Source: Candidatus Bathyarchaeota archaeon | GTDB taxonomy: Archaea > Thermoproteota > Bathyarchaeia > Bathyarchaeales > Bathycorpusculaceae | DNA length: 64,000 bases | Direction of reading: 5' to 3' | Assembly: GCA_017883615.1 (NCBI GenBank) | Contig: JADGNF010000007.1 | Location: 1 to 64,000, forward strand | Shown: positions 51,083-58,642 of the stretch, one piece after another | Position numbering within the stretch: the first letter of the stretch is position 1 | Layout: every line of letters starts with the position of its first letter | Position numbers and translations under genes: made by a program | Notes under the pieces: model-generated | The model's database searches: none | Seen by the model: the letters and a program-made list of their open reading frames with translations, nothing else | What the model was told of the DNA's origin: nothing

Positions 51083-51183
51083 CCAATAGCGACCCCTACC
51101 CCTACCTTTTTTCGCCAAATGAGAACCCACCGCCCTACCCCCTATAGGTTTGTGCATAGAGTCGCTATTAGGCTCCAAACATG
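51083..51183. repeat. C-rich intergenic repeat, copy B with flanking inverted repeat
   Basis: CCAATAGCGAC (51083-51093) and GTCGCTATTAGG (51161-51172) can pair, enclosing two C-rich tracts (51091-51107, 51125-51141). The 51134-51183 part matches copy A: C-rich tract, TGCATA, GTCGC-TATTAGGC, CC, CATG. On the minus strand the tracts become G-runs (GGGGGTAGGG and GGTAGGGGTAGGGG), a possible G-quadruplex. The ~500-base gap 50945-51442 holds no convincing gene. Confidence 0.7.
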
Positions 51184-51222
51184 TTCGCGATTCTCTCTTC
51201 TGCTTTTGGGATTGCGTTTTAA

Positions 51223-51274
51223 CCTATCCCCCTCCCCCTCTACTGCATACATCAAATATTAGGCGCCAAACATG
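51223..51274. repeat. C-rich intergenic repeat, copy C
   Basis: A 52-base third copy, 40 bases after copy B: C-rich tract, TGCATACA, TATTAGGC, GCC, then AAACATG. It shares order and spacing with copies A and B but lacks the first C-rich tract and the flanking inverted repeat. Confidence 0.7.
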
Positions 51275-51442
51275 ATCTGCTACCCTGTAGGAAAACAAAG
51301 AAAAAGGGCGATTTTTGTGCTTATCAACGTCCACTTTCTTTTTCTTCTGCACTTTTTGAGTGAAATCTCTTGTGCTCAACCTGCATTTCTCGAATTTAGC
51401 ACGGGCCGCGTTATGTTGCCTGGAAGCGCGAGGTTTGGCGGA

Positions 51443-52189
51443 CTAGTCAGTTTTGTTTACCCTTTTCTTCTTAAGAATAACAATCCCGCAAACAATGGCT
51501 GCTGAGAACATCAAGAGGGCAATTCCGAGTGTTTGGCTGGGAAACTCTGGAACAGAGGGTGAAGGACTTGTTGTTGAACCAAAAATGTTAGTTTCGATGA
51601 TGCTGTACGAAACCGTAGTTGTTACAGGTTGGGGTTGCGCCTGCGTTGTGGTCTGTGTCGTTGATTCAAGCAGTATTCCAGAAGCCTTGTCATAAACGTA
51701 AGCGAGGGTAGTGTTATAATCTGGCGCTGAAAGAGTCACGTACAGAATGTTCACGGCTCTACTAACGCCTAAGTACATGCGGTTTTCTGTTTGGTTAACA
51801 GTATACCCGTTAGGCGGTGGTATCGCATCGCCCTGATTCAAGTTGGCGGCGATTATGGGGCCTTGGGTGCTTTGGAATCCATTGGTCGTTCCTGCTTCGA
51901 CATCCCAAACCTCTATCGATCCGTTCCCCGCGATGGATGTACCATTCTTATACTGGCTCGTTGAAAGCAAAGTCACAGCTTTTCCAGAAACATCCGTAAC
52001 CTGCAATTTTGACCAGTCGTAATCGTTGAAACCCTCAGCCCCCTGTCCTGTTCCTGAAAAATTACCATACTTCACGTATTGCCCCACTGTCACGCCTGGA
52101 TTGTATTCTACGGCTAAAACCGGAAGAGCGAATCCAACCAAGAGAATAGCTCCCAACAGAAGGGTTATCAGGCTTTTAAAATCAGACAC
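51443..52189 (-). CDS. Secreted protein with C-terminal VPEFP sorting signal
   Basis: A 248-residue protein from GTG 52189; GGAGA lies seven bases upstream and a TTTTTTATC TATA-like box near 52230, so the longer frame to 52282 is rejected. Residues ~1-28 are a signal peptide ending LPVLAVEY. The mature part is a beta-rich domain (VTVGQYVKYGNFSG...). The C-terminus has SVPEFPSQ, a membrane helix (TLGIALLMFSAAIVCGIVIL) and a KKKR tail: the tripartite signal recognised by archaeosortases. It is a likely substrate of the enzyme encoded at 11-12 kb. Confidence 0.8.
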   Translation of the reverse strand: MSDFKSLITLLLGAILLVGFALPVLAVEYNPGVTVGQYVKYGNFSGTGQGAEGFNDYDWSKLQVTDVSGKAVTLLSTSQYKNGTSIAGNGSIEVWDVEAGTTNGFQSTQGPIIAANLNQGDAIPPPNGYTVNQTENRMYLGVSRAVNILYVTLSAPDYNTTLAYVYDKASGILLESTTQTTTQAQPQPVTTTVSYSIIETNIFGSTTSPSPSVPEFPSQTLGIALLMFSAAIVCGIVILKKKRVNKTD

Positions 52190-52248
52190 GCAAGAGTCTC
52201 CTACTTTGAAATTGTGTGCAACAAGATAAAAAAGTTTGTTATGCGGAT

Positions 52249-52401
52249 TTAAGCAGTTCTTTTTGCTCCGCAATTCGGGCAAAACGTCGCAGTCTGCTGG
52301 AAAAGGGTTCCGCAGTATTTACATGGAATCATCATTACTTTAGGAACTACTTTTTCGACTTCTTCTTCATCAGATCCGCAACCACATCCACAAGGACACA
52401 T
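52249..52401 (-). CDS. 50-residue zinc-ribbon protein in the ArsR operon
   Basis: A 50-codon gene with GGAG nine bases upstream of the ATG. The product starts MCPCGCGCGSDEEEVEKVV and ends with a zinc ribbon (CKYCGTLF...CPNCGAKRTA). The N-terminal CPCGCGC cluster followed by acidic residues is suited to metal binding. It starts 14 bases after the ArsR stop on the same strand, so it is probably co-transcribed and metal- or stress-responsive. Family unknown. Confidence 0.65.
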   Translation of the reverse strand: MCPCGCGCGSDEEEVEKVVPKVMMIPCKYCGTLFQQTATFCPNCGAKRTA

Positions 52402-52415
52402 TCCAATAATCTCCT

Positions 52416-52751
52416 TTAGGGCACATAGGTTTTTGCAATTTCTTGTTTTTGGTTGAGTTGCTCTAAAAGAACCTCTCTCACCATGTCACAAGCTTTGCTG
52501 ATTTTAGGGCTGGACACTTGATAGTAAACGGTTGAACCTGCCTTTCGAGTTTTCACTATTTGCCTTTGTCTCATTAGAGCGAGATGTTGCGAAACGTTGG
52601 ATTGGCTGGCTCCAATCGTTTCAACTAGGTCATTGACTGTTTTTTCTCCGTTTTTCAACAGATGCAATATAGCTAGCCGAATGGGATGAGCCATAGTTTT
52701 TGAAATCTCTGCCTGGAGTTCGTAAATGGTCATGTCAAACTTTTCTTCCAT
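52416..52751 (-). CDS. ArsR-family transcriptional regulator
   Basis: A 111-residue winged-helix repressor: MAHPIRLAILHLLKNGEKTVNDLVETIGASQSNVSQHLALMRQRQIV with the ArsR recognition helix (~45-60). It lacks the ELCVCDL metal site of arsenic/cadmium sensors; the only cysteine (ACDMV, ~89) lies late in the chain, so the signal may not be a thiophilic metal. An ATTCGAAT palindrome at 52767-52774 overlaps its expected transcription start and recurs upstream of the Met-rich gene, suggesting autoregulation. Confidence 0.88.
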   Translation of the reverse strand: MEEKFDMTIYELQAEISKTMAHPIRLAILHLLKNGEKTVNDLVETIGASQSNVSQHLALMRQRQIVKTRKAGSTVYYQVSSPKISKACDMVREVLLEQLNQKQEIAKTYVP

Positions 52752-52766
52752 CTAGTTTTCCCTCAC

Positions 52767-52774
52767 ATTCGAAT
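52767..52774. promoter_or_regulatory. Candidate ArsR operator upstream of arsR
   Basis: ATTCGAAT palindrome within CATTCGAATATTCTAA. A TATA-like TTTAAATC (minus strand, 52795-52805) places the transcription start near 52770, so the site would block initiation. The same octamer occurs at 53700-53707. Confidence 0.45.
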
Positions 52775-52844
52775 ATTCTAAAGTCCCGCTGACGATTTAA
52801 ATTTAACAAAAAAAGAAAAAAAGGGTCTCCAGGCGAATTCCGTC

Positions 52845-53672
52845 TTAACTTAATTGCAGTTCAGCTATGAAGGTTCCGTGCCAGGTATGGACCCATACTT
52901 GTCCAGTGTTGCCGTTTATGCTTAGCATACCGTAAGTTGTTGTTCCGTTTAGGACCTCAATTGTGTAGTATCCGTAGAAGGTTGTGACGTCGCCGGTTGT
53001 GGTTCCGGGCAGGTAAGTGCTTAGGTATTGTTGGGCGTTAGTTGTTGCTTGGGTTGCTGTTACAGGCATAGCAGTTGTTGGTGTTCCAAGGATTCCGCCA
53101 AGGATCCCTCCGCGCATCATTCCGTATTTGGTGTTCCACATCATGTTAGGTCCCATTTCTGGGTAGATGCTGCCCGTGTACTTGTTGATTAGTAGCTCGA
53201 ATGCTCCGTTGCCGGTGCTTTTCTCTTTGACTTGGACGTAGAAGTTTGCTGTGTATTCTTCAACTTGCTTAACGACCAAGTCGGGGTTGCTAGTTGAGGT
53301 CACGTAGTTTTGGGCTATGGTTGATGCTGCGGTGATGTTTAGCGGGGTTCCGTTGATCGCATAGGGTGCCGTGTAGCCGTAGCCACCCATCATTCCTCCA
53401 AAGGCGCCATTGCCCATTCGGTTCATCATTCCGCCGAACATGAAGGGATAAACTGGCCGATAATACTGGGTTGTTGATCCCGCGATGTTTGTTGTTTGGG
53501 TGGAGTAAGGCGGGCTATTGTATCCGTAACCCATTCCGTAGCCTCCTCCCATCATTCCGCCGTAGCCGCCGTATGAGCCTCCCATCATGCCCATAGCGAA
53601 CACGGATGTTGTTAGCAACGCGACAGCGATTACTGCCACGCTAACGAATGTTGCTATTTTCCAGGTTTTCAT
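52845..53672 (-). CDS. Secreted Met/Gly/Tyr-rich protein with PepSY-like repeats
   Basis: A 275-residue protein with a signal peptide (~1-26, ending SVFAMG). Residues ~27-105 are extremely rich in Gly, Met and Tyr (MGMMGGSYGGYGGMMGGGYGM and similar). Two PepSY-like segments follow: AASTIAQNYV...NKYTGSIYPEMG (~113-172) and TATQATTNAQQYL...INGNTGQVWVH (~203-262). Methionine-rich extracytoplasmic proteins often bind Cu(I), so metal capture is plausible. A shared ATTCGAAT site with the neighbouring arsR suggests the same regulator. Confidence 0.7.
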   Translation of the reverse strand: MKTWKIATFVSVAVIAVALLTTSVFAMGMMGGSYGGYGGMMGGGYGMGYGYNSPPYSTQTTNIAGSTTQYYRPVYPFMFGGMMNRMGNGAFGGMMGGYGYTAPYAINGTPLNITAASTIAQNYVTSTSNPDLVVKQVEEYTANFYVQVKEKSTGNGAFELLINKYTGSIYPEMGPNMMWNTKYGMMRGGILGGILGTPTTAMPVTATQATTNAQQYLSTYLPGTTTGDVTTFYGYYTIEVLNGTTTYGMLSINGNTGQVWVHTWHGTFIAELQLS

Positions 53673-53699
53673 TCATTTCACCTTTGCTGATATTATGGT

Positions 53700-53707
53700 A
53701 TTCGAAT
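53700..53707. promoter_or_regulatory. Candidate ArsR operator upstream of the Met-rich gene
   Basis: ATTCGAAT palindrome 28 bases ahead of the ATG at 53672, identical to the octamer upstream of arsR. Confidence 0.45.
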
Positions 53708-53809
53708 GATTTGATAGTTGGCTGAAACAGAACTGAAACATTTTTTGAAACGTTCAAGGAGCGTTTAGCTATCATGGTTTTGGTTGTTTCCAGCCATGAA
53801 CTATCAGTC

Positions 53810-53829
53810 ATATTCTAATATTAGAATAT
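53810..53829. promoter_or_regulatory. Perfect 20-base palindrome
   Basis: ATATTCTAATATTAGAATAT is perfectly symmetric. It lies between hsp20 and the Met-rich gene, ~140 bases upstream of the latter, and shares the ATATTCTA half with the sequence beside the arsR operator (52773-52780). It may be a second regulator site. Confidence 0.5.
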
Positions 53830-53951
53830 AGTGCTATGCTTGCTTAAAAAGGTATTTGGGCAAAAATTACAAACTCAAAACGACTTAATCAATTTTCAAA
53901 TATGAAGTTCACAAACACACCGAAAAATAAAGAAAAAGGACGAACTTGTGC

Positions 53952-54260
53952 CTATTCTATGGCGACTTTCTTTTCTTTCTGCACTTTTTTGAGCGGAATT
54001 TCCATGCTCAGCATGCCGTTGACAAACTTTGCACGGGTCGCGTCAGTGTCGGCGAGGTGCGCAAGAACGTAGCATCCTAAGAACTCAATGTCTTCGCGTT
54101 GTCCGCGGATGCAGAAGCTCTGGTCCGAAACTGAGAGCTCAATGTTCTCTTTTTTGACGCCGGGCAGTTCGACTTCGATGTAGTAGAATTTCTTGTCGTG
54201 ATCCATGAAGGCGTTGGGTGTCATTGTGGTTTTTTCTTTTCGTTTCTTGGTTGTGGACAT
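53952..54260 (-). CDS. Small heat shock protein Hsp20
   Basis: About 102 residues from ATG 54260 (TTG 54272 is possible). The alpha-crystallin domain begins DKKFYYIEVELPGVKKENIELSVSDQ and ends NGMLSMEIPLKK. The N-terminal arm is very short and basic (STTKKRKEKTT), and the C-terminal IxI motif is reduced to VAIE. It is an ATP-independent chaperone of the small, simple type. The arm length suggests small oligomers. Confidence 0.88.
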   Translation of the reverse strand: MSTTKKRKEKTTMTPNAFMDHDKKFYYIEVELPGVKKENIELSVSDQSFCIRGQREDIEFLGCYVLAHLADTDATRAKFVNGMLSMEIPLKKVQKEKKVAIE

Positions 54261-54481
54261 GTTAGAATTCAACTCTCAAAAACTGGGTTAAGGATACTAT
54301 GAGCGTTTTTCCTTTTAAATCTCACTGCTCTCTTTTTCTCCGTGCTTCCTCGCTGGCCTAAAACCAAATGACTTGCAAGTGAACGTAAAACCTCTTGGTT
54401 TTTGTGCAGATGTTGTTTGGCAGACGGCAGTTTACTACGATTGCAGGACTGCGATAGATTTTCTTCTCCAGTTGTGGAGAG

Positions 54482-54503
54482 TATAAATAGAGGGGGGGGT
54501 AGG
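54482..54503 (+). promoter_or_regulatory. TATA-like box followed by a G8 tract
   Basis: TATAAATAGAGGGGGGGGTAGG on the plus strand, 75 bases ahead of the related TATA-plus-G6 motif at 54555. The gap 54273-54760 otherwise holds no convincing gene. Confidence 0.35.
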
Positions 54504-54554
54504 CTTTGCAAAAGAAATAGGCCCTTCAGACTTAAGCATCAGAAATTTGTCTGC

Positions 54555-54596
54555 CTTTAAATAAGGGGGGTGTAGAAGAAAAATCGCAGTTGGTCC
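54555..54596 (+). repeat. Inverted motif, left copy (TATA-like + G6 tract)
   Basis: 42 bases beginning CTTTAAATAAGGGGGGT and ending TCGCAGTTGGTCC. It matches the minus-strand sequence 58684-58643 almost base for base (one G-for-TA change, one A length difference, and changes in the last four bases). Both copies point inward, each toward the first gene of its side, 165 bases from the 54761 start. Confidence 0.75.
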
Positions 54597-54713
54597 AGAA
54601 TAGCACGAATTTTTGTTTGACTTTCGATTGCAACAAATTTTCGATTTATTTTCCAGCAGTTCCGGTGTTGTGCTTTCTTTTTGCTTGCGGCTGATTTGTG
54701 TGATAACAAATTT

Positions 54714-54724
54714 CAAATATAACC
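54714..54724 (+). promoter_or_regulatory. Proximal TATA box of the first DHS-family gene
   Basis: CAAATATAACC lies 37-47 bases ahead of ATG 54761, so this gene has its own promoter in addition to the distal G-tract motif. Confidence 0.45.
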
Positions 54725-54760
54725 ACCTTAATCACATTCAAACCAAAAGGGTGCGCATTA

Positions 54761-55825
54761 ATGAGTGACTCATACTTTAGTAAGAAACTTCAACCTATCA
54801 AAGTCAAGCCCAAAACCGTCAACGAACTCCTCACCGACATGGGAAAAACAGCCTATCAGGGCAGAAAACTAGGTGAAGCAGTCGACGTTTGGGAAAAGAT
54901 GGTTAAAGAAAAGGACCTCACTATAGCCATGGGATACGCCGGCAGCATGAGCACGGCAGGACAATGGACTATCGTCAACTGGCTCATCGAAAACCGCTTC
55001 ATAGACGTGCTGGTCAGCACGGGCGCAAACGTATCCGAAGACATCGTTGACGCAATGGGCTTTGGTTACTTCCAAGGCAGTCACATGGCAAACGACGAAC
55101 AACTCCTCAAGGACGATGTCAACCGCTATTATGATGTCTACGGCAAAGAAACCGACTACCGCAAAATGGAAGAACTCGTCACCGAATTCATCATGACCCT
55201 AAAAACCGACTTCGGCTACAGCAGCCACGAATTCTTTTACCTTCTAGGCAAATTCCTAAGCAAACGCGATATCCCCGCAATAGCCGCCAAAGCCTACGAA
55301 AACGGAGTCCCCATCTTCAGCCCAGCCTTCCTAGACAGCGCATACGGGGAAACAGTGCTTATGGCAAAAAATGCGGGTCACAAAATCCAGGTGGATTCAG
55401 CTAAAGAATTCGAGCAGTTTGTCAGTATAGGAACCAAAACCAAAGATGTAGGCGTAGTCTACATAGGTGGCGGAGTTCCCAAAGACCTAACTCAACTCAT
55501 CGCCATCTCGGTTTCACCGCTTACCGAAGACCAAGGCGTGAAAGGCAGAAACGGGCACCTACGCAAAGGACTCCAAGAATACTACTACCCCCACAAATAC
55601 GCCATCCAAATCACCACCGACGCACCCCAATGGGGCGGCTTAAGCGGCTGCACATTGGAGGAAGCTATAAGCTGGGGCAAAATCAACGCCCAACCCAACA
55701 CACGAGCAGTCTGCTACAGCGACGCAACCATTGCACTACCGCTCATAACGCATGCTCTATGTGAGAGAGTGAAAACAAAGCGGAAGGGACCAGACATGAG
55801 CTGGCTCTTCAAAGGCGTCCAATAA
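54761..55825 (+). CDS. Deoxyhypusine synthase-family protein (paralog 1)
   Basis: A 354-residue DHS-family enzyme with the NAD-binding AMGYAGSMSTAGQ region (~55), VSTGANVSEDIVDAMG (~85) and the catalytic-lysine segment EEAISWGKINA (K307), followed by YSDATIALPLITHAL. DHS moves the aminobutyl group of spermidine onto a lysine of aIF5A; relatives make homospermidine or act on other amines. It is more divergent from canonical DHS than the second copy. It is transcribed toward paralog 2 and away from a motif shared with the ATP-grasp operon. Confidence 0.88.
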   Translation: MSDSYFSKKLQPIKVKPKTVNELLTDMGKTAYQGRKLGEAVDVWEKMVKEKDLTIAMGYAGSMSTAGQWTIVNWLIENRFIDVLVSTGANVSEDIVDAMGFGYFQGSHMANDEQLLKDDVNRYYDVYGKETDYRKMEELVTEFIMTLKTDFGYSSHEFFYLLGKFLSKRDIPAIAAKAYENGVPIFSPAFLDSAYGETVLMAKNAGHKIQVDSAKEFEQFVSIGTKTKDVGVVYIGGGVPKDLTQLIAISVSPLTEDQGVKGRNGHLRKGLQEYYYPHKYAIQITTDAPQWGGLSGCTLEEAISWGKINAQPNTRAVCYSDATIALPLITHALCERVKTKRKGPDMSWLFKGVQ

Positions 55826-55843
55826 ACGCCCACTTTCCATTTT

Positions 55844-56809
55844 CTATTTTGTTTTGGTTTTGCTTAACCTTTCTAAAAGGGCACTAGTCATTATAGGCAG
55901 CACAACCGTGGCGTCGCCTTCGATCATTATGCGTTTGGCTTTCTCGCTGATTTTACCCCACGAAACCGCTTCCCGCGGACGCGCGCCACTGAGACTGCCA
56001 TCCCATTCATCTGCCGTAGAAACATACACAACGAAGTCCAAGCCATCTTTGAACTGGTTCCACCAAATCGTGTGATGCTTGCTGATTCCGCCGCCAACGA
56101 TGAGTGCACCCGACGTTTTGGAGTCAAACATGAGGTTGCTCAATTCTCCCTCGTCTTTAAGCAGGTTGATACGGAAGTCTTTGTGGTCTTGGCTGAAGAA
56201 CCATAGTTGGTAGCCTACTGCGCCATCGGTTATGCCCGGAACATAGACTGGGATGTTGTTTTTGGCAGCCCAATACAGAATTGAGCTTTCATCACAGCAG
56301 CGTAAGCCGATTTCGCGGTTAAGCTCGGCTGTTGAAAGCTCATGTTTGCCTTCCGCATAGAGTTCCTTTAACATCGCTTGGATCTTTTCCTCGATAACTA
56401 TACCGTAGCTGTCGTTTGGGACAAGCACGTTGCCTAATCGGTTTACGCCTTCTTGGTGTAGTTTGGAGTCATTCATCACAAAGCTGCCCTTGTAGTAGTC
56501 TTTCCAGCAGCGCGCCACGTCGTGGTCAAGTGTTCCACAAGTTGTGATTATTACGTCCACAAGTTTGCGTTTTACAAGTTCTCTGATGGCACCTCGTGTG
56601 CCCGTTGCAACAATGTCGGCCGTGAATGAGAAGAATTTGACGCAGCCTTTTGCATTAATCATGTCCTCCATAATGCTGACACCACTAGCAAGCTTGCCCG
56701 CGGTGAATCCCCAAGCACTATCCATCTGTTTAACGAGCTCATCCACTGACATTTTTTCGGTAAACTGGTAATCCATAATTGGAAGTTTGTGTGACTGCGC
56801 TTTTTTCAT
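55844..56809 (-). CDS. Deoxyhypusine synthase-family protein (paralog 2)
   Basis: A 321-residue DHS with the conserved GARPREAVSWGKIS segment (K286), GDATVVLPIMTSALLERL, TADIVATGTRGAIRELV and IITTCGTLDHDVARC. This copy is closer to canonical archaeal DHS and is the better candidate for aIF5A hypusination. It has its own TATA box (GTATTTATC, minus strand, 56845-56853) and GGAGA eight bases before ATG. It lies 66 bases downstream of the ATP-grasp gene on the same strand. Confidence 0.92.
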   Translation of the reverse strand: MKKAQSHKLPIMDYQFTEKMSVDELVKQMDSAWGFTAGKLASGVSIMEDMINAKGCVKFFSFTADIVATGTRGAIRELVKRKLVDVIITTCGTLDHDVARCWKDYYKGSFVMNDSKLHQEGVNRLGNVLVPNDSYGIVIEEKIQAMLKELYAEGKHELSTAELNREIGLRCCDESSILYWAAKNNIPVYVPGITDGAVGYQLWFFSQDHKDFRINLLKDEGELSNLMFDSKTSGALIVGGGISKHHTIWWNQFKDGLDFVVYVSTADEWDGSLSGARPREAVSWGKISEKAKRIMIEGDATVVLPIMTSALLERLSKTKTK

Positions 56810-56844
56810 ATGCCCAATCTCCGATTACTGCATATTGAGTGTGG

Positions 56845-56853
56845 AGATAAATA
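56845..56853 (-). promoter_or_regulatory. TATA box of DHS paralog 2
   Basis: GTATTTATC on the minus strand, 36 bases upstream of ATG 56809. Confidence 0.5.
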
Positions 56854-56875
56854 CGTGTCGAAAAGGAAAAGGAGG

Positions 56876-57766
56876 TTATTCGGTTAGGTAGTTGATGATC
56901 TTTCCGTAAAGGTCTTTGTCTTTGCGGTCTTCGTAGCCAGCGTATATGCTTGGGTTATCGTTAACTTCCACCACAACATACTCACCGTCAACTTCTTTGA
57001 TATCGACGCCGTAAAGTCCCTTGCCCACGACGCTGCACGCCTTCAAAGCAGCCTCCCTGAGCCGCTGCGGAATCGTTTCCTTTTTGAGTGCGACTGTTCT
57101 GCCCCAAACGATGGTGGGTTTGCCTCTGAGTTTCGCACCGTGTTTCCATCTGCCCTTAGGAATCATGTACTTGCACACATACAAGACATCGTTGTTGAGG
57201 ACGCCAACGCGCCAATCGAACTCTGTTGGAGTGAATTTCTGGATGGCGAGCACGTCGGATTTTTTGAAGAATCGTTTGCAGACGTCGCGGAAGTTGGTTT
57301 CGCAAGCTGCTTTTTCGACGTATTTGCTAAAGCTTGTGTAGGGTGCTTTGATTACGACTGGTTTGCCGAATTCTTCGAATATATCGTTGATTTTTTTGTG
57401 GTGCAGATCATCTTTGTTTAAGAAAACAGTTGGGATGCGAGGGACGTTGTATTTTTCGAAGAGTGCGTATTGGTGGATTTTGTTGCCACAGATGGTTATG
57501 GATTCTGGGTCGTCGATTACTTTTAAGCCCAGTTCCCAAGCCGTCTTCGAGACAACGTAAGCAGTGTTGAGCGGGTCGGTGGTTGCCCTGATAAAGACCG
57601 CGTCAAATTTGCGTACGTCAGAGATGTCTTCGCGGAAAAGAAAGTGGAATTCGTTGCCTTGTTTCTCTGCGGCACGTTTGAAGTTTTGAAGTGCGCCTTC
57701 TTCTCTGGGGTCAGAGAAATTATATTTTTCAACAAAACAGGCGATCCTAGACACCGAAGTGTTCAC
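56876..57766 (-). CDS. RimK-like ATP-grasp ligase
   Basis: A 296-residue ATP-grasp enzyme. RKFDAVFIRATTDPLNTAY (~52) is the N-terminal subdomain; FGKPVVIKAPYTSFSKYV (~138) is the ATP-binding lid; PTEFDWRVGVL (~190) and VVVEVNDNPSIYAGYED (~262) hold the metal- and ATP-binding acids. This is the C-terminal half of the RLAN-ATP-grasp proteins that in bacteria are single chains. It would form an amide bond between a carboxylate and an amine. It overlaps the RLAN gene by 20 bases. Confidence 0.9.
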   Translation of the reverse strand: MNTSVSRIACFVEKYNFSDPREEGALQNFKRAAEKQGNEFHFLFREDISDVRKFDAVFIRATTDPLNTAYVVSKTAWELGLKVIDDPESITICGNKIHQYALFEKYNVPRIPTVFLNKDDLHHKKINDIFEEFGKPVVIKAPYTSFSKYVEKAACETNFRDVCKRFFKKSDVLAIQKFTPTEFDWRVGVLNNDVLYVCKYMIPKGRWKHGAKLRGKPTIVWGRTVALKKETIPQRLREAALKACSVVGKGLYGVDIKEVDGEYVVVEVNDNPSIYAGYEDRKDKDLYGKIINYLTE

Positions 57767-58442
57767 CTTGCTCCGAAAGGAGCGAAACCTCTTTGGATAT
57801 CATCTGTAAATCTTGACCTGAAAGCTCATCCTTACCTACGGGTTGCAGCCCACAAAGATAAGCTTTTTCTCTCGTTCTCTGAATGTGCAGTTTACACATA
57901 GGTATCTTGAAGTGTTCATAGACTTTTTTGCAGATGTTTTGCGTCTGTAGATCATTGGTTTGGCATTTTCCGAAGAAGGTTTTGATTGAAAAGATTTCGC
58001 CTTGGAGCGGCTGGGCGCAGACGGCGAATTTGTAGTTCATACCAAGGCTTTTCATGGCGCGGTAGAGCGCGCTTTTGTTGTTTGCGGTTTTGTAGCCGTC
58101 GTAAATAAAGGGGTTTACTGCGAATATGACGACGGGGAAGCCAAGTTCTGAAACGATTTTCTTCACAGAATCCGTCACGAGAGATGGTAGGGTCGGAATT
58201 CCTGCTCGTTCTGCACGGAGAAGCAGAATAGGGATTCTGCTGGAATCGATAATGTTTTCACAAGAGGGAATAACACGGTTGCCCAAAACCTCGGCATGGA
58301 GAGAAACGTAGTATCCTGTTTTGAGGTATCGATATTCGTTGTTGACATTGAGAATGGGTTCTTTGACCGTGGAATCTAGAAACGTTGCGGGGTTCATTAC
58401 TCGCGAATCGGTGGTTAGGTCGATGTTTGAGACGACCAACAC
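57747..58442 (-). CDS. RLAN domain protein (RimK-like ATP-grasp N-terminal partner)
   Basis: A 231-residue protein starting at GTG. It matches the RLAN domain usually fused ahead of a RimK-like ATP-grasp domain: LNVNNEYRYLKTGYYVSLHAE followed by PSCENIID, and a C-terminal FKIPMCKLHIQRTREKAYL / LQPVGKDEL segment. Here the two halves are separate genes with a 20-base overlap, so they probably form one complex. A TATA box (CTTAAATAC, minus strand 58486-58494) lies ~45 bases upstream, and the distal G-tract motif ~200 bases upstream. Confidence 0.8.
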   Translation of the reverse strand: MLVVSNIDLTTDSRVMNPATFLDSTVKEPILNVNNEYRYLKTGYYVSLHAEVLGNRVIPSCENIIDSSRIPILLLRAERAGIPTLPSLVTDSVKKIVSELGFPVVIFAVNPFIYDGYKTANNKSALYRAMKSLGMNYKFAVCAQPLQGEIFSIKTFFGKCQTNDLQTQNICKKVYEHFKIPMCKLHIQRTREKAYLCGLQPVGKDELSGQDLQMISKEVSLLSEQGEHFGV

Positions 58443-58485
58443 TAAAGTGACACCAGGTAATCGAACCCTCGTTATTCCAATGGAC

Positions 58486-58494
58486 GTATTTAAG
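58486..58494 (-). promoter_or_regulatory. Proximal TATA box of the RLAN/ATP-grasp operon
   Basis: CTTAAATAC on the minus strand, ~45 bases upstream of the GTG at 58442. Confidence 0.45.
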
Positions 58495-58642
58495 ATTAAC
58501 TGTGCGCTCTTGTGGCGCCGAAAGCTCTATTTCAATCATGTTCGCAAGATATTTGTAGAAACATCAATGCGAAATATTGAGAACAAAAATTTTGACTTTT
58601 GGCTGCAAAAATGCTCTAAACCATCATAGGTTGGAACAGACC

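Noticed and set aside
51272-51505. Plus-strand frame of 77 codons after repeat copy C
   Set aside because: It starts within the repeat and runs antisense into the VPEFP protein's sorting tail; no ribosome site and no family features.
54269-54716. Minus-strand short frames upstream of hsp20
   Set aside because: Low-complexity translations crossing the G-tract motifs and promoters; no start signal.
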